Shown piece after piece: positions 15,224 through 22,767 of a stretch of 33,321 nucleotides of DNA. Source of the stretch: an uncultured Bacteroidales bacterium (lineage in GTDB: Bacteria > Bacteroidota > Bacteroidia > Bacteroidales > Paludibacteraceae); NCBI GenBank assembly GCA_902774075.1, contig CACYGT010000016.1, forward strand, positions 1 to 33,321, written 5' to 3'. The notes below the pieces were generated by a model. It was not told where the DNA came from. It was given only the letters and a program-made list of their open reading frames with translations, and did no database searches. Numbering within the stretch: the stretch's first letter is position 1; each line of letters starts with the position of its first letter. The position numbers and the translations under genes were made by a program.

Positions 15224-16239
15224 ACATATAATCTATGCCCGTCCACCTCTTCATACCTATCCGGCAAAGTGACCTGCGGTGCCGCCACTCCTTCGCCTAT
15301 CGTCAACTCAGGCGCGACTTCTACATGGATCTCGTCCCAGAGACCGGTCTCAAGGATATGGTTGAGCAAGGTCGGGCCGCCTTCCACTAAGATCGAATGG
15401 ATATTACGGCTCGCTAAGTCTTCCAACACAAACGACCAGTCGGTGCGGTCACGATAGACGATCGTCTCGATGCCGTCATAGAAGATCCGCGCGTCGGCAG
15501 GTATCCGGTTATGTCTGTCCAAGGTTACACGGATAGGGCTACGTCCTTCCCAATGCGTATTGAGGAGCCGCGGATTATCGAGCAGTACCGTGTTCGTGCC
15601 TACCATGATCGCCATATTCTCCGCCCGCATCTTATGCACGAGCTTCTTCGTCTCCGGCGTCGATATCGCCAAGGCACCATTCAGATGCTCTCCGGTAACC
15701 GGTAACCCGTAACCCGTAACCCGCTTTCTGTCCACGAACCCATCTGCCGTCTGCGCCCATTTCAGTATCACATACGGCCGGTGTTTCTCGTGCAAACACA
15801 GGAAACGTTTATTCAAATCCCTGCATAACTCTTCGCCTACTCCTACTTCCACTTCTATACCGGCATCGCGAAGCATCTGCACGCCTTTGCCTGCTACCAG
15901 CGGGTTGGGGTCTAACAGTCCCACCACCACACGCCAGATGCCGCGTTCGATAATCATCTTCGCGCAAGGAGGGGTCTTGCCGTAGTGCGAACAGGGCTCG
16001 AGGTTGACGTACAACGTGCACTCAGACATCGGCACGTCCTGGTTATACGACCGGTCAAAATGGCGAAAACAATTCACTTCCGCATGTGCCTCACCGAAAC
16101 GCTCGTGCCATCCTTCGGCGATGATCTTCGCCTTGCGGCTGTGCACCAATACCGCTCCTACCATCGGATTCGGCGCTACGAAATACTCACCTCTGCGGGC
16201 CAATTCGATGCAACGCTCAATATATTTTATATCTTCCAT
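15196..16239 (-). CDS. ribD: Bifunctional riboflavin biosynthesis deaminase/reductase
   Basis: A 347-residue enzyme for the second and third steps of riboflavin synthesis: deamination of the diaminopyrimidine phosphate, then NADPH reduction of the ribosyl side chain. The deaminase zinc site is HAE at 52-54 plus Cys83 and Cys92 in NLEPCSHYGKTPPC. The reductase half shows ILKWAQTADGFVD near 158 and ILVEGGPTLLNHIL near the C-terminus. A tandem repeat (RVTGYGLPVTG, residues 173-183) sits just after the ADGF motif, and another heptad array forms the extreme C-terminus. The frame is open to 16302, but conserved sequence begins at MEDIKYIERC. It is divergent from prmC and shows no clear promoter of its own. 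Confidence 0.95.
   Translation of the reverse strand: MEDIKYIERCIELARRGEYFVAPNPMVGAVLVHSRKAKIIAEGWHERFGEAHAEVNCFRHFDRSYNQDVPMSECTLYVNLEPCSHYGKTPPCAKMIIERGIWRVVVGLLDPNPLVAGKGVQMLRDAGIEVEVGVGEELCRDLNKRFLCLHEKHRPYVILKWAQTADGFVDRKRVTGYGLPVTGEHLNGALAISTPETKKLVHKMRAENMAIMVGTNTVLLDNPRLLNTHWEGRSPIRVTLDRHNRIPADARIFYDGIETIVYRDRTDWSFVLEDLASRNIHSILVEGGPTLLNHILETGLWDEIHVEVAPELTIGEGVAAPQVTLPDRYEEVDGHRLYVIENLRFKI
15693..15723 (-). repeat. Heptad tandem array GTAACCC inside ribD
   Basis: GTAACCG, GTAACCC, GTAACCC, GTAACCC on the plus strand with a 7-nt period, translated on the minus strand as RVTGYGLPVTG. The core GGTTA links it to the array at 5769-5800. Confidence 0.85.
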
Positions 16240-16248
16240 ACAATAAAA

Positions 16249-16280
16249 TTTGTCTATTTCAAAAAAAAGCAGTACCTTTG
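16249..16280 (+). promoter_or_regulatory. Promoter for prmC-recX
   Basis: TTTG at 16249-16252, a 20-nt spacer, TACCTTTG at 16273-16280. Transcription should begin near 16286, three bases before the ATG at 16289. Confidence 0.8.
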
Positions 16281-16288
16281 CAGCGCAA

Positions 16289-17179
16289 ATGACAAATATC
16301 AAATCTCAAATATCCAATATCCAACGTCAGTTGGAAGCCGTCTATGATTCGGATGAGGCGCAGTCTCTGGCCTGGTGGATCATTGAGGAATTGACGGGTC
16401 AAACTCGCACTCAAATTCTTTTCGGCGACAAAGATACTGCTTTTTTGCCACATACGCAAGAAATCGACGCAATAATCGAACGATTATTGCATTTTGAGCC
16501 CATTCAGTATATTTTCGGGCACACTTTATGGTGCGGACTGGATCTCAAAGTCACTCCCGCCACCCTCATTCCCCGTCCCGAAACAGCCGAGTTGGTGGAG
16601 AAAATTTCAAATTTCAAATTTCAAATCTCAAATTGCCGGATCCTAGATATCGGCACCGGCACAGGTTGTATTGCCCTCGCTCTCAAGAAAGCCCATCCCT
16701 GGTGGCAGGTAACAGGCATCGACATCTCGCCCGAAGCCATCGAAGTGGCCCGCGAGAATGCAAAACGAAACGGTCTGGAAGTGGAGTTCGAAGTAGCAGA
16801 CATCTTCAATCTCCAATCTTCAATCTCCAATCTCCAATCACCAATCACCAATCACCAATACGACGTAGTCGTTAGCAATCCTCCCTACATCTGTGAGTGC
16901 GAAAAATCCTCGATGAAATCGAATGTTTTGGACTATGAACCGGCGTCTGCACTCTTCGTTCCCGACACCGATCCCTTACGCTTTTACAGACATATCGCTG
17001 AGCTCTTCGCCCGTACACCATACACCGTACACCATACACCCAAATACTTATTCTTCGAGATAAATGAGGCTTTTGGCGAACAAATGAAGGCCTTGTTAGA
17101 AGAACAGGGTTATACGGACATACACATCACAAAAGACATCTATGGAAAAGCGCGAATTATCGAAGGCCGAATGGCGTGA
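16289..17179 (+). CDS. prmC: Release-factor glutamine methyltransferase with repeat insertions
   Basis: A 296-residue PrmC/HemK enzyme that methylates the GGQ glutamine of peptide release factors. The N-terminal helical domain includes PIQYIFGHTLWCG; the SAM-binding loop ILDIGTGTGCIALAL is at 118-132, acidic Asp145 ends the next strand, and the catalytic NPPY is at 197-200. Four heptad arrays interrupt it in frame. They are at the N-terminus (NIKSQISN), between the domains (ISNFKFQISN, 106-115), just before the NPPY strand (NLQSSISNLQSPITNHQ, 174-190), and near the C-terminus (YTVHHTP). The conserved motifs are intact, so it is probably functional. The frame is open to 16250, but the promoter lies within that stretch, so ATG 16289 is used. 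Confidence 0.93.
   Translation: MTNIKSQISNIQRQLEAVYDSDEAQSLAWWIIEELTGQTRTQILFGDKDTAFLPHTQEIDAIIERLLHFEPIQYIFGHTLWCGLDLKVTPATLIPRPETAELVEKISNFKFQISNCRILDIGTGTGCIALALKKAHPWWQVTGIDISPEAIEVARENAKRNGLEVEFEVADIFNLQSSISNLQSPITNHQYDVVVSNPPYICECEKSSMKSNVLDYEPASALFVPDTDPLRFYRHIAELFARTPYTVHHTPKYLFFEINEAFGEQMKALLEEQGYTDIHITKDIYGKARIIEGRMA
16293..16325 (+). repeat. Heptad tandem array at the prmC 5' end
   Basis: TATCAAA, TCTCAAA, TATCCAA, TATCCAA with a 7-nt period form codons 2-12 of prmC. Confidence 0.8.
16604..16634 (+). repeat. Heptad tandem array at the prmC domain boundary
   Basis: TTTCAAA three times then TCTCAAA, 7-nt period, encoding SNFKFQISN between the N-terminal domain and the methyltransferase core. 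Confidence 0.85.
16804..16859 (+). repeat. Heptad tandem array before the prmC NPPY motif
   Basis: Seven or more units: TCTCCAA, TCTTCAA, TCTCCAA, TCTCCAA, then TCACCAA three times. Identical variants cluster side by side, as expected if units are copied from neighbours. It is the longest heptad array here. Confidence 0.9.
17013..17041 (+). repeat. Heptad tandem array GTACACC/ATACACC in prmC
   Basis: GTACACC and ATACACC alternate four times with a 7-nt period, coding TPYTVHHTP. Confidence 0.85.
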
Positions 17180-17576
17180 CAAGGCTGAAGGATATTGTGC
17201 CCGCTCGGAGCACTGTGCAGCGGACGTGCGACGTAAGTTATACGAATGGGGCGCGCCGACAGATTTGTTCGATCAGATCGAGCAGAGTCTCTATGCCAAT
17301 GACTTCCTCAACGACGACCGTTTCTGCCGCGCGTATGTCCATGATAAAGTGGCATATCAGTCTTGGGGGCGGATCAAGATCCAAGCCGGTTTACGGGCCC
17401 TTGAACTCCCGGAGTCGGCTATCCGCGCGGCGCTTGCGGATATCGATGAAGCGCAGTACCGCAAGAACCTCCGCGCCCTCATCGCTTCGCGCCGCACCGA
17501 CGCCCCCGACAAACTCCTCCGTTTCCTCGCCCAAAGAGGATTTACTTTGGAGGAGATACAAAAAGAAGCCCGCTGA
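17142..17576 (+). CDS. recX: RecX-family regulator of RecA
   Basis: A 144-residue protein made of three-helix RecX repeats. GYCARSEHCAADVRRKLYEWG is the typical first repeat (residues 17-37, 'RSEHCAADVRRKL'); FLNDDRFCRAYVHDKVAYQSWGRIKI follows, and KLLRFLAQRGFTLEEI closes the protein. RecX binds RecA filaments and limits recombination activity. Its first 38 nt overlap the end of prmC in another frame, so translation is likely coupled. The stop codon lies in the loop of the terminator hairpin at 17562-17590. recA is not in the window. Confidence 0.88.
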   Translation: MEKRELSKAEWRDKAEGYCARSEHCAADVRRKLYEWGAPTDLFDQIEQSLYANDFLNDDRFCRAYVHDKVAYQSWGRIKIQAGLRALELPESAIRAALADIDEAQYRKNLRALIASRRTDAPDKLLRFLAQRGFTLEEIQKEAR

Positions 17577-17590
17577 TGGGCTTCTTTCTT
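17562..17590 (+). terminator. Intrinsic terminator overlapping the recX stop codon
   Basis: AAGAAGCCC (17563-17571) pairs perfectly with GGGCTTCTT (17578-17586) around a 6-nt loop that contains the recX TGA, and a T-rich tail follows. It may also serve the convergent surface-protein locus. Confidence 0.85.
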
Positions 17591-17613
17591 GGCTCTTAGC
17601 GCTTAGCTATTGG
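17590..17613 (+). repeat. Short heptad array after the terminator
   Basis: TGGCTCT, TAGCGCT, TAGCTAT, TGGCCTT with a 7-nt period overlap the 3' end of the small minus-strand gene. Confidence 0.5.
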
Positions 17614-18013
17614 CCTTTCTACGGCGCTTTATCGCTATCCATGCGGCATACATCATCGCAAGCAGCATCAGAGGGAGTACTTCATCCCCGAGAGGGCTGG
17701 GCGGCTCTTCCATCTCTATTGTCTCATCATCTTCCCAATCATCGTACTCTCCGACACGCCTTGGTCTACTGCTCGGTGAGGTATAGTCATCTGCGCTTGT
17801 CGTGCCAGTTACAGCGGCCATAGGTAGCGCCGAACCCGAATTCATCATTGATGCATTCAAGGTACTCATCGATTGAGTCGGCATTTGAGAATAGTTCATC
17901 GCGTACCGGCTTCCTTGCCGTTGCGGCTGGTAGGGTTTTCCGTACGTAGCAGCACTTACGCTTACCACGCTCAGTATTGCAATCAAACTCAATATATATC
18001 TCAATGCATTCAT
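17603..18013 (-). CDS. Small exported protein with C-terminal PLGD motif and membrane anchor
   Basis: A 136-residue protein not assigned to a family. A signal peptide (MNALRYILSLIAILSVVSVSA) is followed by a Met/Ser/Gln-rich low-complexity stretch (SQMPTQSMSTLNASMMNSG) and an acidic segment (EYDDWEDDETIEMEE). It ends PSPLGDEVLPLMLLAMMYAA, then a basic tail (IKRRRKANS). The order motif, hydrophobic helix, basic cluster resembles C-terminal protein-sorting signals, and short PxGD-plus-helix ends are, from memory, frequent on small Bacteroidales exported proteins. It is last in the locus, after the 1553-residue surface protein, with a 45-nt gap filled by a heptad array. A role in displaying or anchoring the large proteins is possible but unproven. 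Confidence 0.7.
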   Translation of the reverse strand: MNALRYILSLIAILSVVSVSAATYGKPYQPQRQGSRYAMNYSQMPTQSMSTLNASMMNSGSALPMAAVTGTTSADDYTSPSSRPRRVGEYDDWEDDETIEMEEPPSPLGDEVLPLMLLAMMYAAWIAIKRRRKANS

Positions 18014-18014
18014 A

Positions 18015-18058
18015 ATCTCTAAAATCTTAAATCTTAAATTTTAAATCATAAATTGAGA
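18015..18058 (+). repeat. Heptad tandem array between surface-locus genes
   Basis: TCTAAAA, TCTTAAA, TCTTAAA, TTTTAAA, TCATAAA with a 7-nt period occupy the whole 45-nt gap. Confidence 0.85.
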
Positions 18059-21000
18059 TTATCTATTAATCTCCCGCACTTTCTTACCCGTCGAGTCATA
18101 GACGACGCCGTTATGTAGGATAAATACTTTATCATTGTATATGAACTTAACCGGTTTGTCGCTCTTGACGTCCCCTCCGGCATTGATGATATCGATATCC
18201 GTCGGTGTCTCGTGCCTACCTACAATAGCATTGATAGCAAAGCGATCGTCTATTGTTCCTTCATCTGCTACGAACGAGTAGTTGCTCTCAATGAGGTTGG
18301 TAACGGTGTTGGTCTCGTAGTCGATGAGATAAACACCTTCCAAATTGTCTATCTCGCTTGCTCTGGTTAACGAATAGGTGTACTCGCCCGTCTCCGGAAT
18401 ACGTACCGTTATCGGTATCCACTCGTTTGCCAAGTCTTCGTTGATCGCCACATACGCCATCTCCACATCGTTATACATCATATACGTCTTCAACGTATTC
18501 TGTTCCTCGCCAAGCATCTTCATCAGATCGGCATTGGTCTCGTAGGCTGCGGTGTAATCCTCGCCAATAATCAGACCCATTTGGTCACTACCGCCTTCGT
18601 AGCTCAAGCGGATATATGCCTCTTGTTCCGGCGCCTTTGTCGGCGTAGCGGTGTAGCGTGCCGGCGCAGTTGGCTTATCTATCTTCGAGTTACTGAACTC
18701 CAATCGGCCTGTATCTTTGACTTGAACCAGGAAACTGCTTGAAGGTTTCAACAATGTATCTTTATACTGCACTTGCGCATAGTCTGTGAAACTGGAGTTC
18801 GGGATCGTGACGTAGCGTAGTTTTTCACCTCCCTCCTCATTCACCTTGGAAACAGCCAATATCTTGCCGTATATACCTTCCTCGCTATCATCATCATCTC
18901 CGTGGAAGACTGCCATATACGGGTTTCCGATCAAGTTCCAACCCTTATTCCATTCTGCGGTCTTGTCGTTTCCGTAGGCATAGACGTGTACGGTGTCTTT
19001 GCGTAACGGTACTTCATCTACTGTAGCCGATCCTTGTTCGCCAAGAGCTGTCCATTCGTTAGTAAACGTCATCGGCATGCGTACGATGGAGAATGCTTTT
19101 CCTCCAGGACGTTTGGCGGCCATAGCGAAGCCCATTGACGGTTTTAACGTATCTGGCAGAGCAGTACATCCGGCTGCACCGTAGTATTTCCAGTTTCCGC
19201 TATTACCGGCTGCTCGATTCGCTCCATCGAAGTAGCGGAAACGAATAGCGCTGTCCGTACCACCGTAGGTCACAGTGTTCTTTGTGTTGAGGTAAGTGAT
19301 AGTACTTACTTTGACAGGGAACGGAACGGCAACGGGGTAGAACTGGTCGTTGTCAATGTACCAATCCAAATATGCGTTCGTGTGCGTCAAGTTGGCTGTT
19401 GCCTTGATTTGCAGGCGTGCTACGTTATATTCCTTTTCTCCTGCACGCGTCCAGCCGTTACGCAATACCAGGTTGGTAGCAATCAGCGTTCCAGTCGAAG
19501 CGACCACCGTCGCGCCCGGATAGATATTCAGTTCCTTTATGGTCACATCGGGGTTTGGACTATAATCTGCATCAACCGTCACTGTCTTACCCGGTAATAC
19601 ATGCACTTCCGTATTCCAATCGCTCTTAAGAGGATAATTTGCTTTGTTGATCGTAATGTTGCTTGCTACAATCTTCGGCACGGTGATATTACTTGCGCCT
19701 ACCAAATTGTCTAAAATATCGTACCACAGAATTAGCAGCGCTGCTCCATTGCTGGTCAATGCAGCAAAATCAATGCTGCCAAAGTCCATCGTGTAGTTGT
19801 ACTTTGTAGTACCGCTTAAGACACTTGTGCGCGTCTGATTAAGTGCGATATTCTCGACTGTCACGTCGTTTAATGTAGCCTTTGCATAATGCGCAATCAT
19901 ACTGGAGTTGTCAAACTCAACAATCGCCTTATGTTGTCCCCATTCAACAACCGATGCTTCTGCCACCTTGAAGACAATGGATACAGGAGAAACCGGTATC
20001 ATACGCAGCTCTTCTACACCGCTCGCGTAGAGTCCCCATTGGAATGGACTATTCTTGATGCTCAACGTACTACTATTGTTTGCGCACTTAATAGTGTATT
20101 TTGCATCTTGAGGATTGGTAATACTGGTGTTCGTTTGTTTCAATTCCCACCAATAACCTGCGCTCAAATTACTTGTCGCTTTGGCATTATCGCTTTTTCC
20201 TATAGGAGCTGTACTTGATGATCCGAACAATGGAGCCGGACCTGCAGGTTCATTACCATCATTAATACTCATCGTCAAACGAACGTATTGTCCGTATCCG
20301 CTTGCTATATTATTTCCTCCTCCGCTGGTAGTAGGTCCTTCTAATCCATAAATATTGCTTGCATCTGTGTAAGCAATACTGGGATTATTGATATTATCCA
20401 CAGCTATCTCCGAAGGAGCTGGTGTACCGGTCGATGCCATATTAGAAGGCAATGCATACCACTTATTGCCTACTTTTCCTGCAATCACAAAATCTGCAGG
20501 CAGGTGACGACCGATGATGCTTTGTTCCAACTTCTTGGTGATGGGTTTTGCTCCGCTCACGCTCGCAGTAATCCACTCCAACTTATCCAAACCATCACTC
20601 GTGTCGCCTGCGCCCGGAGTATAATAGATATACGCGTCTTCTTCTATTGCACCGCTGGCATCTGTTGCTAATGCTGTACCATCTGCTTTCTTAATAGCAA
20701 ATTTATCAGCTAATTTCGGATCGCTTAGAGTGAACGTCAAAGTTGTGCTTGGTGTTAGACCACTACCTGAAATCTCTATCTTATCTTGCGAACGTACCAT
20801 CTTACTTGCTGCCGACGTAATAAATATCGGCGTACTTGCCGTCGCCAAAACCGGTGTCAAGGTCAGCTCAGAGCAAGAGAACGCATACTTGGTATATCCC
20901 ATGTGCTCCGCAGAAATGGTAATGACCAAATCTCCGGTGATGTCTGTTGCTGCAGGGAAAGTAAGTGTCTTTGTGCTCGCATCCCATGTGTAATCATTCC

Positions 21001-22720
21001 CGGAGCCTTCCGTTAATGTACTGCCGCCCATCGTAACAGAGCATGTCAGCGGAGTAGTGCGGTAGTGAGCATTCACGCTAAACGTCGCGCTAAAGCCGGA
21101 AGCATTAACCGCAGCTGTGACTGTCGTTACTCCGGTTAACTTCGTTAAACCAGTCAGCGTATAAGTTACTGCGCATTGTTTATAGAAATATGCTGTCAGT
21201 ATTGCTGAACCGGTAGCTTTGAACTCTGGGTCATCATTCGTAGAAGTAGTCAATGTATATGCTGAGCCATCCGAGAATTTTGCATTGGTAGCATTACTGG
21301 TTTCCCAACGAAGAAATTCATAACCGTCATTGGCGGCAGCCTCTGCAATATCCTCAAATGCATCCGTAAAATCCTCCTCATCCGTACTGGTCAAATAAAA
21401 ATCTACAATACCACCCGCTGCTGGCGAAGCCACTACTTTAACTGTCTTCGGGGCACTACAATATCTCGGCGTTTCAGTCTCTTTGTAAATCATCATCTTC
21501 TCCCATCCGGAACTACCGTTACTAAAAGAACCATCCCCATCAAAGACATTTAAATAGGGATAACTATAAGTTGTCGCATTGTTCTTGATTGTACAGTATC
21601 CATTAGTCGAGAAAGTAATTATATATTTATGAGTGCCAGTTAGTGACGTTGCATAGATGCGATTTGAAGCTAATTCAGTATCCACATATTTAGAAGTTGC
21701 AATATTTTGGAAATAATAGTATGATGTGGATTTTGTAATTTCATATCGCCATTCTGCCCGAACAGCAGCCGCACTATATGTGTCAGAAGGAGCGTCACCT
21801 AATCGGTAACCGTACATATATTCGTTGTTTGAGCCGTCAATAAAAGATTCATGAGTCATTGCATACATACCACAGCCTTCATCTGAACAATTATTGTCAT
21901 AACCCATAATCAGATATTTCTCTCCACTTCCAACGGTAATTTCGCTTGTGCTGGTCACCTTCGTGTATGCACCTTTTGCATAAACGGCATGCAAAGTAAC
22001 ATTTTCGTCAGGATAATAAGTGTCTCCGGCTTTACCAACAATAGTTGGTGCAGTCCCTGTAGAAGTAGCTACAGCAGATGTCGCCCAACCATAGAAGCCC
22101 CATCCAAGCGCTGCATCATCATCTAAAGGAGTGGCCTCTGGCAATGTTACACCGGCATTGGCACTTGCTTCCGTTTCATATTCCGTCTCGCAGTTTCCGC
22201 TCTCTGCATTATAAGTGACTTTATAAGCAGAAGCATTAGAATATGTAATGCTAAGCGAAGTAATCCATGCATTTTTTGCCGTTGAATTTTCCAGATAATA
22301 GGTAGTACCGGTATTGTTAGAAGAAATGGTATAGGAATTAGTTCCAGTTACAATACTGGCTATTCTTGTCCCGGTATTGTCAGACTCTGTATACACATAT
22401 ATCGTTGCCCCAGAGCCCCATCCGCTACCATTCGTCTTACTTATTCCAACAAGTTTTTTGCCAGATGGAATCGTTATCGTCATGGCAGAACTTGCCTTAA
22501 ATCCAGAAGAGGCACCATTATTGACTACAATATTACTGCTAGACCAAGTAAATGTCACCCCATTATTTTCCACTGGTGATGATACGGATGAATTCATGGC
22601 CAATGTTCCCGTCTTTTCCGCTCCCCACGCATTGATACTCATTCCTACCAATATTAGGAACATGCAGATATATTTACTATAGTTTTTCATCGAATTGATA
22701 ATCGTATTGTTCGTTTTCAT
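18059..22720 (-). CDS. Giant secreted surface protein with T9SS-like C-terminal region
   Basis: A 1553-residue protein. Start 22720 is chosen because GGAG lies seven bases upstream and a signal peptide follows (KYICMFLILVGMSINAWGA); the frame is open to 22750. The chain is Ser/Thr/Gly-rich with beta-sandwich character. An InlB-type (Listeria-Bacteroides) repeat lies near 165-250 (WGFYGWATSAVATSTGTAP, then LHAVYAKG) and a second divergent one near 430-510 (GYEFLRWETS). The last 400 residues contain KGWNLIGNPYMAVF, YLIDYETNTVTNL and RFAINAIVG, then KFIYNDKVFILHNG and YDSTGKKVREIN. This is the usual layout before a type IX secretion sorting domain. Ligand unknown; adhesion or glycan binding is plausible. 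Codon use looks more AT-rich than in the housekeeping genes. Confidence 0.8.
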   Translation of the reverse strand: MKTNNTIINSMKNYSKYICMFLILVGMSINAWGAEKTGTLAMNSSVSSPVENNGVTFTWSSSNIVVNNGASSGFKASSAMTITIPSGKKLVGISKTNGSGWGSGATIYVYTESDNTGTRIASIVTGTNSYTISSNNTGTTYYLENSTAKNAWITSLSITYSNASAYKVTYNAESGNCETEYETEASANAGVTLPEATPLDDDAALGWGFYGWATSAVATSTGTAPTIVGKAGDTYYPDENVTLHAVYAKGAYTKVTSTSEITVGSGEKYLIMGYDNNCSDEGCGMYAMTHESFIDGSNNEYMYGYRLGDAPSDTYSAAAVRAEWRYEITKSTSYYYFQNIATSKYVDTELASNRIYATSLTGTHKYIITFSTNGYCTIKNNATTYSYPYLNVFDGDGSFSNGSSGWEKMMIYKETETPRYCSAPKTVKVVASPAAGGIVDFYLTSTDEEDFTDAFEDIAEAAANDGYEFLRWETSNATNAKFSDGSAYTLTTSTNDDPEFKATGSAILTAYFYKQCAVTYTLTGLTKLTGVTTVTAAVNASGFSATFSVNAHYRTTPLTCSVTMGGSTLTEGSGNDYTWDASTKTLTFPAATDITGDLVITISAEHMGYTKYAFSCSELTLTPVLATASTPIFITSAASKMVRSQDKIEISGSGLTPSTTLTFTLSDPKLADKFAIKKADGTALATDASGAIEEDAYIYYTPGAGDTSDGLDKLEWITASVSGAKPITKKLEQSIIGRHLPADFVIAGKVGNKWYALPSNMASTGTPAPSEIAVDNINNPSIAYTDASNIYGLEGPTTSGGGNNIASGYGQYVRLTMSINDGNEPAGPAPLFGSSSTAPIGKSDNAKATSNLSAGYWWELKQTNTSITNPQDAKYTIKCANNSSTLSIKNSPFQWGLYASGVEELRMIPVSPVSIVFKVAEASVVEWGQHKAIVEFDNSSMIAHYAKATLNDVTVENIALNQTRTSVLSGTTKYNYTMDFGSIDFAALTSNGAALLILWYDILDNLVGASNITVPKIVASNITINKANYPLKSDWNTEVHVLPGKTVTVDADYSPNPDVTIKELNIYPGATVVASTGTLIATNLVLRNGWTRAGEKEYNVARLQIKATANLTHTNAYLDWYIDNDQFYPVAVPFPVKVSTITYLNTKNTVTYGGTDSAIRFRYFDGANRAAGNSGNWKYYGAAGCTALPDTLKPSMGFAMAAKRPGGKAFSIVRMPMTFTNEWTALGEQGSATVDEVPLRKDTVHVYAYGNDKTAEWNKGWNLIGNPYMAVFHGDDDDSEEGIYGKILAVSKVNEEGGEKLRYVTIPNSSFTDYAQVQYKDTLLKPSSSFLVQVKDTGRLEFSNSKIDKPTAPARYTATPTKAPEQEAYIRLSYEGGSDQMGLIIGEDYTAAYETNADLMKMLGEEQNTLKTYMMYNDVEMAYVAINEDLANEWIPITVRIPETGEYTYSLTRASEIDNLEGVYLIDYETNTVTNLIESNYSFVADEGTIDDRFAINAIVGRHETPTDIDIINAGGDVKSDKPVKFIYNDKVFILHNGVVYDSTGKKVREINR

Positions 22721-22767
22721 AATAAATCTCCTTTCAATTTCAATTTTCATTATTCAATTCGATTAAC

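Noticed and set aside
22721..22750. Upstream start of the 1553-residue protein at 22750
   Set aside because: A GGAG ribosome-binding site seven bases before 22720 and the signal-peptide position favour the later start.
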